A stretch of 64,000 bases of DNA from an archaeon (GTDB lineage: Archaea > Thermoproteota > Nitrososphaeria > Nitrososphaerales > Gagatemarchaeaceae): the NCBI GenBank assembly GCA_021819035.1, contig JAKASL010000002.1, positions 357,672 through 421,671 of the forward strand, in the 5' to 3' direction. Position 1 is the first letter of the stretch. Every line of letters begins with the position of its first letter. Below are positions 14,509-22,723 of the stretch, one piece after another. The notes under the pieces are model-generated. The model did no database searches. It was given only the letters and a program-made list of their open reading frames with translations, and was not told the origin of the DNA. Both the position numbers and the translations under genes were made by a program.

Positions 14509-16569
14509 GTGTCAAAGACGGTTGACCTTTACTACCAGTCCCGTTTAGTCCTTGTACCTGCGGGCCATCCACCCTGCGCACTGTTTTTGAGCAAGCAGTG
14601 TGCCCCTGGGAACCCTAAGTTGTCAGGAGAAGAGCGCCGCCTGGCTGCCATAATGTTCACTGACATGGTAGGGTTCACCGCTCTTACCCAGTCTGACGAG
14701 TCGCAGTCTCTGGCTGTCCTAGAAAGACACAACAGGCTCCTCCGGCCGTTCTTCGCGAAGTTCAGAGGAAGAGAAATCAAGACGATGGGAGACTCATTCC
14801 TGGTGGAGTTCGACAGCGCCCTAGACGCTGTCGACTGCGCCATCGAGGTGCAGCGCTTCCTCCATGACTACAACATCTCGTCCAGGGACGGGTGGAAGAT
14901 AGCACTCAGGATAGGGGTGCACCTCGGAGACGTTGTCCGTGCGGGGAGCGACATCCTTGGAGACGCTGTGAACATCGCCTCCAGGCTACAGCCCCTGGCT
15001 GAGCCGGAAGGGGTGTGCGTCTCTCAGCAGGTCTACGACCAGGTGAGGAACAAGATAGCACAGGAACTCGTGAAGCTGGAAACCCACGACCTCAAGGGGG
15101 TCAAGTTCGCCGTGGACGCCTATAGGGTGGTGATGCCGTGGGAAGAGAGCAGACAGGAGGAGACACAGCAAGGAGTCCCGCTGCTTGACCCGAGGAGGAT
15201 TGCGGTCCTTCCCCTGGTCAGCATGAGCCCTGACCCCAACGACGAATACTTCGCCGATGGGTTGACCGAGGAGCTCATCACCAGGATTTCATTCGTCAAA
15301 GGACTGGAAGTGATTTCGAGGACCTCCGTGATGAACTACAAGAAGAAGGAGAAGAACGCCTTGCAGATCGGTCAGGAGTTGAAGGTCGGGACCCTCCTTG
15401 AGGGGAGTGTCAGGAAGGCAGGGAACAGGATCAGGGTCACGGCGCAGCTCATCAACTCGAATGCCGAGGGGCATCTCTGGGCGGAGAGCTATGACAGGGA
15501 CCTGGACGACGTCTTCGGGATACAGAGCGAGATAGCAGAGAAGGTGGCAGCGGAGCTCAGGATACAGCTCCTACAGTCGGAGAAGAAGACGCTGGAAAGG
15601 AAACCCACAGAAAACACCGAAGCATACAGCATCTTCCTGCGCGGGCGGGAGCTGCTGAGGGCGTTCACCGAGCCTTCTGTCCGGCAGGCGCTGGCGCTCT
15701 TCGAAAGGGCGGTGGAGCTGGACCCGTCATTCGCGAGGGCACATGTGGGGATCGCGGAGTGCCACCAGTTCCTGGTGAATACCGGGTACGAGTCGTTCGA
15801 CATCTCCCTTCCGAGGGTGAAGGCATCCCTCGAAGAGGCGCTCAGGCTGGACTCCGGCCTGGCAGAGGCCCACGCGGCACTTTCCGAGATGTACTTCAAC
15901 ATAGACGACAGCGCGCGCGCCGAGTCAGAGGCAAGGGAGGCGGTGAAGCTCAACCCTAACCTCCCCGACCCGTACTCCGTGCTCTCAGAGATTACAGGGA
16001 TCAGAGGCGCAGTCGAGGAAGCAGTGAAGCTGATCGAGACAGCCTATCGCCTCGACCCGTTCAGCCCCGAGTACATCTGGCGGGTAGGCGACGCTTACGC
16101 CTGGACCGGAAGGGAGCAGGAAGCATTGGAACACTGGGCTAAGACCGAGAGGCTGGCTCCCGCAGAGGTCTTCAGGTCAATGACCGATCACTACCTTTCG
16201 AAAGGGGACCTCGCGAGGGCGAGAGAACTCCATTCGAAGTTCCAGCGGTTGCAGCCCACCCATCCCTGGGTCACTTACATGGGAGGGTTCATCGCTGCTC
16301 GCGCCGGGGACAAGGAAGGTGCCCTCCTCGCGATCAGGAGACTCGAAGAGGCGAATATGGGCCCGGCCGTCTACAACTACATAGCCTACGTCTATCATGC
16401 CCTCGGAGACCTGGACGCGTACTTCGACTTCATGAACAGAGCCCTTGACGCCCGCGCAGTCATCGCATCGTTCGTGATGTACTCACCTCTCCTGTCAGAT
16501 GCAAGGAGAGACCCGAGGTATCTGAGACTGCTGGAGAGGATGAGGAGCCAGGGGGGCATCGCAAAATAG
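14509..16569 (+). CDS. class III adenylate/guanylate cyclase with TolB-like and TPR domains
   Basis: 686 residues. Residues 45-210 are a class III cyclase catalytic domain with all key positions: metal Asp in FTDMVGFTAL and GDSFLVEF, substrate-specifying Lys in EIKTMGDS, and transition-state Asn/Arg in VNIASRLQ. Residues about 225-355 form a TolB-amino-terminal-like domain (IAVLPLVSMSPDPNDEYFADG). From about 375 to the end are TPR repeats. This cyclase-TolB-TPR plan is common in soil bacteria and unusual in archaea, so transfer is likely. No membrane segment is seen. GTG 14509 is tentative; a start near TTG 14620 would also keep the whole catalytic domain. Confidence 0.85.
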   Translation: MSKTVDLYYQSRLVLVPAGHPPCALFLSKQCAPGNPKLSGEERRLAAIMFTDMVGFTALTQSDESQSLAVLERHNRLLRPFFAKFRGREIKTMGDSFLVEFDSALDAVDCAIEVQRFLHDYNISSRDGWKIALRIGVHLGDVVRAGSDILGDAVNIASRLQPLAEPEGVCVSQQVYDQVRNKIAQELVKLETHDLKGVKFAVDAYRVVMPWEESRQEETQQGVPLLDPRRIAVLPLVSMSPDPNDEYFADGLTEELITRISFVKGLEVISRTSVMNYKKKEKNALQIGQELKVGTLLEGSVRKAGNRIRVTAQLINSNAEGHLWAESYDRDLDDVFGIQSEIAEKVAAELRIQLLQSEKKTLERKPTENTEAYSIFLRGRELLRAFTEPSVRQALALFERAVELDPSFARAHVGIAECHQFLVNTGYESFDISLPRVKASLEEALRLDSGLAEAHAALSEMYFNIDDSARAESEAREAVKLNPNLPDPYSVLSEITGIRGAVEEAVKLIETAYRLDPFSPEYIWRVGDAYAWTGREQEALEHWAKTERLAPAEVFRSMTDHYLSKGDLARARELHSKFQRLQPTHPWVTYMGGFIAARAGDKEGALLAIRRLEEANMGPAVYNYIAYVYHALGDLDAYFDFMNRALDARAVIASFVMYSPLLSDARRDPRYLRLLERMRSQGGIAK

Positions 16570-16638
16570 GGCATCCGGGTCCGGCGGCCGAAGAGTCCCC
16601 CAGCGCCCTGCACGAGCAGTCTCCCGGAGCCCCGGAGG

Positions 16639-17571
16639 CTATTTCACGACGAATTCGAGCGACGCGGCCGCTCCGTAGAGCTTGTTCTCCCCCTGCTGCC
16701 AGGCGACGGACTGCGCTCCTTCGAGGACGTCGTCGGTTATCTCGAGGCCACGGTGGGCTGGGAGGCAGTGCATGACGACTGCGCCCTTCGGAGCCGCCCT
16801 CAGCAGGGCAGAGTTGACCTGGTATCTCTTGAACGCCCTGACCCTCGTATCATGTTCTTTTTCTTCCCCCATGCTCACCCAGACATCGGTGTAGACCGCG
16901 TCGGCTGCTGCGACGGCATCTTTGGGGTCCCGGACCACATCGATGCTCCCGCCTGTGCTCTTGGCCAAGGACTTCGCCTTCCGGACAAGAGCGCCGCCGG
17001 GCTCGTACCCTTCGGGGGAGGCTACGACCACGTTCATCCCTGTGAGGGCCCCTGCAAGCAGCAGGGAGTTGCAGACGTTGTTTCCGTCACCGATGTATGC
17101 CAGCGTGGTCCCCCGCAGCCTCCCCTTCACCTCCTTGATGGTCAGCAGGTCGCTGACGGCCTGGGTGGGATGCTCTGTGTCGCTGAGAGCGTTGATCACT
17201 GGCCTCCCCGAGTAGGCGGCAAATTGGACCAGCGTCCTCTGAAAGAAGACCCTCGCCACTATCACATCGAGGTAGCCCCCCAGTATCCTCGCCGTGTCCT
17301 TGACCGGTTCTCCGCGGCTGAGCTGGAGCTCGTTGGCGGCGAGGTAGACCGGCGAACCTCCTAGTCTAAGCGTCGCAACCTCGAAGCTTGTCCTTGTCCT
17401 GGTCGAGGGCTTCTCGAACAGGAGCCCCACGGCAGCCCCCGAGAGGACCCCCCACGGCTGCCTCAGCTTGAACTGCTTCTTCAGCGTCCCCGCCCGGGAT
17501 ACGAGGGACTCCATCTCTCCAGGAGAGAGGTCGGCGACGGAAAGTAAGCTCCTTGGCCTTGATGCCACCAC
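16639..17571 (-). CDS. argF: ornithine carbamoyltransferase
   Basis: 310 residues. Carbamoyl-phosphate loop STRTRTSFEVA near residue 55, HPTQAVSDL near residue 132, ornithine-loop DVWVSMGEE, and HCLPAHRG near residue 267 are all intact. It makes citrulline from ornithine and carbamoyl phosphate, the step before ArgG and ArgH. It stands alone here, about 13 kb from the arginine operon at 30303-38229. Two consecutive GTG codons (17571, 17568) can start it. The motif SMGEE replaces the SMGQE common in OTCases, a conservative change. Confidence 0.92.
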   Translation of the reverse strand: MVASRPRSLLSVADLSPGEMESLVSRAGTLKKQFKLRQPWGVLSGAAVGLLFEKPSTRTRTSFEVATLRLGGSPVYLAANELQLSRGEPVKDTARILGGYLDVIVARVFFQRTLVQFAAYSGRPVINALSDTEHPTQAVSDLLTIKEVKGRLRGTTLAYIGDGNNVCNSLLLAGALTGMNVVVASPEGYEPGGALVRKAKSLAKSTGGSIDVVRDPKDAVAAADAVYTDVWVSMGEEKEHDTRVRAFKRYQVNSALLRAAPKGAVVMHCLPAHRGLEITDDVLEGAQSVAWQQGENKLYGAAASLEFVVK

Positions 17572-17759
17572 GATCCCGCCGGTCGCTCAGGCATAGATGA
17601 AGTTATGCGCGAGAAAGCTCTCCACGCGTGGTCCTCGGCCGTACCTAGTCGCCCGCTCCGGATGCATTCCGACCTGTCCATGTATGCAGGGCAGAGGTTC
17701 CTTTCGCGACGCTCCACGCAGGGGGCGGTCGACGGTCGTGCCCCGCGAGATGACAGGCT
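17572..17759. other. short intergenic region
   Basis: Between argF and the Ada gene. Overlapping open frames are present on both strands but none resembles a protein family. Confidence 0.4.
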
Positions 17760-18623
17760 TCAGACCCTGCTCTGGCCTTCGGCAAGGTCCAGCTCACTCG
17801 AGAGGAGGGCCTCCTTCCTCCCGACACCCATGCCGTAGCCGCCCAGGCTCCCGTCTTTCCGGATCACCCTGTGGCATGGGATTATCAACGGGACGGGGTT
17901 GGAGCCGCAGGCGTTCGCCACGGCCCTGACCGCCCTGGGCTCGCCGACCATCTCGGCCACCTCCTGATAGGATCTCGTCTCGCCAAGAGGGATACGCTGT
18001 AATGCGGTCCAGACCCGCATCTGGAAGTCAGTGCCTTGGATGTCCAGAGGGAGGCGTGTTTCCTGCCCGCGAAGATGTCTCTGCAGGGAGTGGAGGTAGC
18101 GCGCCGCCTTTGGCGACTTGACGAGCCTCGCACTTGGGAATTCCACGGCCAGGGCTTTCAGCAGCTCGCCGTCACTCCGCCCCACCTTCACCGAGCAGAC
18201 GCCGTAATCTGTGCTGGCCAACAGGAGCCGGCCCAGGGCCGACCTTCCGGTCGCATAGCCGACCTGCACCCCTGCGCCGCCTTTCTTGTATGTCGCGGGG
18301 GTCATCCCGAGCTTCTTCCGAGAGTCCCCGTATAGCCAGCTCTGGGTAGAGTAGCCTGTCCCTCTCAGGGCACGGACCACAGGCTCGGCAGCGGTGAGCT
18401 TGGACCTGAGGACGCTCAGCCTGAATCCTTCGAGATATTCGCGCGGGGACATTCCCATCACCTCGGTGAAGGTCCTCTGCAGGCGGGACGGGCTTAGCCC
18501 GAACCTCTCCCCGAGGCACCCGAGCGTCACAGGGGAGGCTGAGTTAGCCTTCAGATATTCGCAGACCCTCTTGGCCAGCTCGGCCTTCGAGGTCGCGGTC
18601 GGCGCTGAAGTGGCGCTCTGCAA
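17760..18623 (-). CDS. AraC-type HTH fused to O6-methylguanine-DNA methyltransferase (Ada-like)
   Basis: 287 residues. Residues 15-115 are an AraC-type double HTH (LGERFGLSPSRLQRTFTEVM; GYSTQSWLYGDSRKKLGMTP). Residues 125-280 are a methylguanine-DNA methyltransferase with active-site PCHRV in the block NPVPLIIPCHRVIRKDGSLG. The Cys-rich N-terminal domain of E. coli Ada is absent, as in bacterial Ada-like short forms. It should repair O6-alkylguanine and may self-regulate. AraC folds are bacterial, so gene transfer is likely. TTG 18623 is preceded by ATTTTATTACC about 35 nt upstream. Confidence 0.88.
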   Translation of the reverse strand: MQSATSAPTATSKAELAKRVCEYLKANSASPVTLGCLGERFGLSPSRLQRTFTEVMGMSPREYLEGFRLSVLRSKLTAAEPVVRALRGTGYSTQSWLYGDSRKKLGMTPATYKKGGAGVQVGYATGRSALGRLLLASTDYGVCSVKVGRSDGELLKALAVEFPSARLVKSPKAARYLHSLQRHLRGQETRLPLDIQGTDFQMRVWTALQRIPLGETRSYQEVAEMVGEPRAVRAVANACGSNPVPLIIPCHRVIRKDGSLGGYGMGVGRKEALLSSELDLAEGQSRV

Positions 18624-18701
18624 CTCCTGGATATGCCACAGAACCCGGTTTGGTAATAAAATGTTTGTCTGGTTCTTGCGGGGCGCTCGGAGCTCCGTGC
18701 C

Positions 18702-19604
18702 CTAGCTGACCTGGATGCCCGGGAGCACGCCGTGTATCACATACCCGAAGAGGTACAGGGCGATCGTGGCCCCGAACAGGATCAGCAGTATCTCCAAGAA
18801 GTCCCTTAAGAAAGTCTTCTGCTGGATGACCACGCTGTACCAGGTGGTTACGGCGAGTATCGCCACGGCGAGGGAGAGGGAAGAGGACAGCGCGACGACC
18901 ATGTTCTTGGTCAGGAAGTATGGGGTAGCGAGAGTTATGGCCGTCAAGAAATAGGACACCCCGGTGTAGATAGCGCTCAACCTGGCAGAACCTTCGAACC
19001 CCCCTTGCTTCGCCTGCGCGTAGGCGGCCGAAGCCATCGCGAGCGAGGCGGCGGCTCCCGCTATCACCCCTGCGAGGCCGGCGATCTCCGTCTTGTCGTA
19101 GAACCCGAGAGACCCGGCGTGGATGCCCGAGATTTCCACGAGAGAGTCGGCCAGCCCTAGGACGATGAAGGAGATGTATCTGACAGCCGAGCTCTCGACC
19201 TTCATCTCCAGTGACTTTTCGTGGTCCTTCTCGTCTGCCACCACCTCGTCGAAGACGGCCTTGTCCCCCTCGGGGATGAGGTGTGCCAAGCCTTTGTAGG
19301 TCTGCACGACGTTCTCCTCGTGCCTGTCGAGGTACCTCGTGGCGAAAGTCAATCCTAGGAACCTCCTCAGGAAGAGGACCCAGTAGAGCTTCAGCTTGGC
19401 AAGCCGCGGCTCCTCCCCTGGGACGTACTTCCTCCAGAATTCGTAGTGCCTGTGCTCAGTGGCCGAGAGAGTCATGAGGACATCAGCAAAAGGGCTGCCT
19501 TGCTTCACGGTCTTCGAGAGCTTCCCGTAGAGAGTGTAGTCGGACCACTCGTCTGACATCCGGGTTCGGGCCACCTCCTTGAGCTCCTCATCCCCAGGTG
19601 GCAT
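18702..19604 (-). CDS. ferritin-like/VIT1 family membrane iron (manganese) transporter
   Basis: 300 residues. The first half is a rubrerythrin/ferritin-like helical domain rich in Glu and His (TLSATEHRHYEFW; DEVVADEKDHEKSL). The second half has five membrane helices of the VIT1/CCC1 type, starting with VLGLADSLVEISGIHAGSLG. Such fusions sense or oxidise iron and move it across the membrane. The frame is open to 19844, but ATG 19604 matches the domain start and has TTCAAATACGG about 30 nt upstream. No iron-regulated partner is adjacent. Confidence 0.85.
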   Translation of the reverse strand: MPPGDEELKEVARTRMSDEWSDYTLYGKLSKTVKQGSPFADVLMTLSATEHRHYEFWRKYVPGEEPRLAKLKLYWVLFLRRFLGLTFATRYLDRHEENVVQTYKGLAHLIPEGDKAVFDEVVADEKDHEKSLEMKVESSAVRYISFIVLGLADSLVEISGIHAGSLGFYDKTEIAGLAGVIAGAAASLAMASAAYAQAKQGGFEGSARLSAIYTGVSYFLTAITLATPYFLTKNMVVALSSSLSLAVAILAVTTWYSVVIQQKTFLRDFLEILLILFGATIALYLFGYVIHGVLPGIQVS

Positions 19605-19716
19605 TTGGTTCCCGTCGCCGACGACAGCCGTATTTGAACCCTGAGAGTCCCCCGTGTGCGAAACACCACAATGGAGCGGTTTATAGCGGAAGGCACTGCA
19701 AGGAAGGCGGCAACAC

Positions 19717-19854
19717 ATGGTGTCAGCATACTGCATGAAATGCAAGGCCGCACGGGAGATGAAGAGCCCGCAGAGCGTGACCATGAAGAATGGGAGGCAC
19801 GCGACTGCCGGGACCTGCCCTGTCTGTGGCACGAAGATGTTCAAGATAGGCTGA
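19717..19854 (+). CDS. DUF5679 small zinc-binding protein
   Basis: 45 residues with two zinc knuckles: AYCMKCKAAREMK at the start and GTCPVCGTKMFKIG at the end, separated by VTMKNGRHATA. This matches the short archaeal DUF5679 family of unknown role. ATG 19717 is about 33 nt after GGTTTATAGCGG. It lies between the divergently read VIT1 gene and the convergent leuS gene. Length and all four cysteines fit the family. Confidence 0.8.
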   Translation: MVSAYCMKCKAAREMKSPQSVTMKNGRHATAGTCPVCGTKMFKIG

Positions 19855-19889
19855 TAGGGCAGCGACGCAGCCTCCGTCTTCTGGGAGCC

Positions 19890-22718
19890 TCACTCCAGGA
19901 AGAACGCTGGCTTTGTGGGTAGCGCGTCCTTCGCCCTGTTGGCCGGGTCGTGAGTCTGCTTCCCACTCTTTTGGACCACCACATCGATGCCGAGCTCTTT
20001 CGCCATGAACTCGGAGGCCTCGGAGAGGGACTTGAACTCGTCGAACCCCCTGCTTGAGACGACCTCGCTGAGGAGGTCGTCCCCCAGCTCGTAGGCCAGT
20101 TTGAAGACCCTGTCGGGTTGGATCTTCGTCGAGGCGTACTTCTTCAGCACCTGGCCGATGTTCCCCTTGTTCTGCTTGGCCGCCGTCAGCTCCACGAAGA
20201 GGGCCTTCGCTTCGTCGGAGCAGACGTAGACGTTGAGCTTCGACCGGGACCCCTTGACCACCTTCAACACGTTGCGCGCGTCTTCGATGACCCTCCCGAG
20301 GACCGCTTCGGCCAGGACAGCTTCGTCGTCCACTGGGAAGTCGCTCTGGGACGGCCAGTCCGCCTGGCAGACCAGCCCCTTCCCTCCCAGCTCCCGGTTC
20401 AGCTCCTCTGCCATGAACGGCGTGAATGGGGACATCATCCTCGCCCAGGCGTTGAACACTTCGGTGAGCGTCTGGCGCCGCGGTCTTCCTGCCCTTCGTA
20501 GGTAGTACCGCAGGTCGTTCCAGACGTCCAGGAAGACGGTGGCGGATGCGCGCCGCATCCTGAGCTCCTCCATCGCCTCGGAGGCGACGGCGATCCGTCC
20601 ACTGAACGAAGAGACCAACCACGAGTCCAGCCTTTCCTCCTTGCGGTCTGTCGCCAACCTCAGGGTCTTCCTGACGAAGGGGATCACGGACTCCACCTTG
20701 TCTTTCGCATCCATGGCCGCCCTGTCCCTCCAGTCTGCGTCATCCATGCCGTCCGCGGTCAGCGCCAGGGCCAGGCGGAACGCGTCGGCGCCGTACTTCT
20801 CCTTGGCCCCTTCCCATGTGACGAAGTTCCCCTTGGTCTTGCTCATCCTCTTGCCTTCGATGGTTATCATGCCGTTGATGCCGAACCCTCGGGGCCAATC
20901 TTTCTCTGGGAAGAGGGCAGCGTGGTGGAAGGCGAAGAAAGTCAGATGGTTCGGGATGAGGTCCTTCCCTGAGTTGCGCAGGTCAACCGGGTACCAGTAG
21001 ACGAACTCGGCCCTCATATCCCTCAAGACCCTCTCCGAGACACGGACAGCCTTGGCAAGGCTAGCGGGGTTCCCCTTGCCCAGGAGGACGTAGTCCAGTA
21101 CCTCGGGGGTGAGGCTGTCGGGCGCGACCTTCTCCAGGTTGACGAACTTGCTTATGCAGTAGTAGGCCATATAGATGGTGGAGTCGCTCAAGGTCTCGAC
21201 CAGCCAGTCCTTGTCCCAGGGGAGCCTCGTCCCCATCCCGGAGCGCCTCGCACACGGCCAATCCTTCAGCCACTCGATGGTGGAGTAGAACAGCTGCCTG
21301 GCTTCTTCTGGATAGACGTCCGCCCGATCTATGACCAGCTTCGCCTTGGCCTTCCACTCCGGGTTGGAGTAGTTCAGGAACCACTGGTTCTCGAGGATTT
21401 TGACATAGCACCTGGTACCGCAGCGGCAGACGACCTTCTCAGGGAGCTCGAACATCTTTGCGAGCCTCTCTGTCTTGGCGATGAGTTCCACGGCCTTGTC
21501 CTTCGCCTCGGGGACCGTCAGGTGGGCGAGGGGGCCGGAGCTCTGGCTGAGCACCCCCCTGTGGAACTCGGCGCTGTAAATCTCCTGGGTTGCAGCGTCC
21601 AGATTCGGATCCACCGAGTCCCTTATGTTCAGTTTCCTGATCACGTCTTCGGCGGGAATCTTAGAGTATCCCGGCAGGGAGAGGATAGGTATAGGGGCGA
21701 TCTTGTCGGCTTCTTCTTTGACCTGTCGCCCCACGTGGACCCTTCCTTCCTGGATGTCCCTGAGCGCCATCAGGTCGTAGGGGGCGTGGGCCGGGACGCT
21801 GTAGACCACCCCGGTGGCCAGCGACGGGTCGACGAACCTGCCCGGGAAGACTGGGAGCGACTTCCCGGTGAGCGGAGCCATCGCGTATCTTCCCACCAAA
21901 TCTGAGCCCTTGAACTCGCGGATTGGGACGACGCTGTGCTTCTGCTCGGAGAGCTTGGACAGGGACGCGGAGCTGACTATCCAGAGCTCCCCGTCGACGC
22001 GGGCCTCGCTGTAATCGGCGTCAGGGTTGACCCAGACGTTGGTCGCCCCGTAGATTGTCTCCGGCCGCAACGTCGCGGCGACCAGGGCGAACTCGCCGAG
22101 GTGGAACTTGATCAGGTTGAACTCTGCGGGGGAGACCCCTTCCCCCTCCATCCTGTCGTGGTCCCCGGTAGGGCTCTTGTCGAAGGGGCACCAGACCACC
22201 GGATGGGTCCCCTGGACGACATAGCCCAGCTCCCTCAGATGGAAGTATTGCCACTCCACGAACTTCCTGAAGGCCGGGTCGACGGTCCTGAACTCCCTTC
22301 TCCAGTCGATCGAGAAGCCTGTCTCCTTCATCACCCTTCGGCTCTGCTTCGTGTAGTAGGAGGCCAGATACTCCGGGTCGACGAACTTCGCGACCTCCTG
22401 TTCTGGGACGCGGTCGAGCTCCAAGAACGCCCTCTTGACGGCAGGGTCTCCCTCCCTGAGCCTCTTGCTCATCCCGACGATGGGCTGCCCTGTCCAGTGC
22501 CAGGCCCAGGGGAAGAGGACGTTGTACCCTTGGAGCCGCTTGAACCGCGAGTAGAACTCCAGGTGGCTCGCCGTGAAAGCGGTCCCCACGTGGACTGCGG
22601 CGTTCATGTATGGGAACGGGAAGGTCACGAAGACCTTCTTCTTCCCCGCCACGGGGTCCGGCTCGAAGGCGTGCTTCTCCTCCCATACCTTCAGCCAGTG
22701 CTTCTCTCGCGCCGACAT
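19890..22718 (-). CDS. leuS: leucyl-tRNA synthetase, archaeal type
   Basis: 942 residues. The class I HIGH motif appears as PYMNAAVHVG near residue 33, the KMSKS loop as KRMSKTKGNF near residue 630, and an editing insert with LRPETIYGATNVWV near residue 215. It charges tRNA-Leu. ATG 22718 is used. A TTG at 22727 overlaps the alaS stop as TTGA and is a serious alternative, since this genome uses TTGA junctions elsewhere (lysW). It directly follows alaS on the same strand, so the two are probably cotranscribed. Confidence 0.95.
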   Translation of the reverse strand: MSAREKHWLKVWEEKHAFEPDPVAGKKKVFVTFPFPYMNAAVHVGTAFTASHLEFYSRFKRLQGYNVLFPWAWHWTGQPIVGMSKRLREGDPAVKRAFLELDRVPEQEVAKFVDPEYLASYYTKQSRRVMKETGFSIDWRREFRTVDPAFRKFVEWQYFHLRELGYVVQGTHPVVWCPFDKSPTGDHDRMEGEGVSPAEFNLIKFHLGEFALVAATLRPETIYGATNVWVNPDADYSEARVDGELWIVSSASLSKLSEQKHSVVPIREFKGSDLVGRYAMAPLTGKSLPVFPGRFVDPSLATGVVYSVPAHAPYDLMALRDIQEGRVHVGRQVKEEADKIAPIPILSLPGYSKIPAEDVIRKLNIRDSVDPNLDAATQEIYSAEFHRGVLSQSSGPLAHLTVPEAKDKAVELIAKTERLAKMFELPEKVVCRCGTRCYVKILENQWFLNYSNPEWKAKAKLVIDRADVYPEEARQLFYSTIEWLKDWPCARRSGMGTRLPWDKDWLVETLSDSTIYMAYYCISKFVNLEKVAPDSLTPEVLDYVLLGKGNPASLAKAVRVSERVLRDMRAEFVYWYPVDLRNSGKDLIPNHLTFFAFHHAALFPEKDWPRGFGINGMITIEGKRMSKTKGNFVTWEGAKEKYGADAFRLALALTADGMDDADWRDRAAMDAKDKVESVIPFVRKTLRLATDRKEERLDSWLVSSFSGRIAVASEAMEELRMRRASATVFLDVWNDLRYYLRRAGRPRRQTLTEVFNAWARMMSPFTPFMAEELNRELGGKGLVCQADWPSQSDFPVDDEAVLAEAVLGRVIEDARNVLKVVKGSRSKLNVYVCSDEAKALFVELTAAKQNKGNIGQVLKKYASTKIQPDRVFKLAYELGDDLLSEVVSSRGFDEFKSLSEASEFMAKELGIDVVVQKSGKQTHDPANRAKDALPTKPAFFLE

Positions 22719-22723
22719 GCCAC

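Noticed and set aside
17605..17838. 77- and 110-codon plus-strand frames between argF and ada
   Set aside because: Arg/Pro/Ser-rich translation typical of GC-rich non-coding DNA; overlaps ada antisense.
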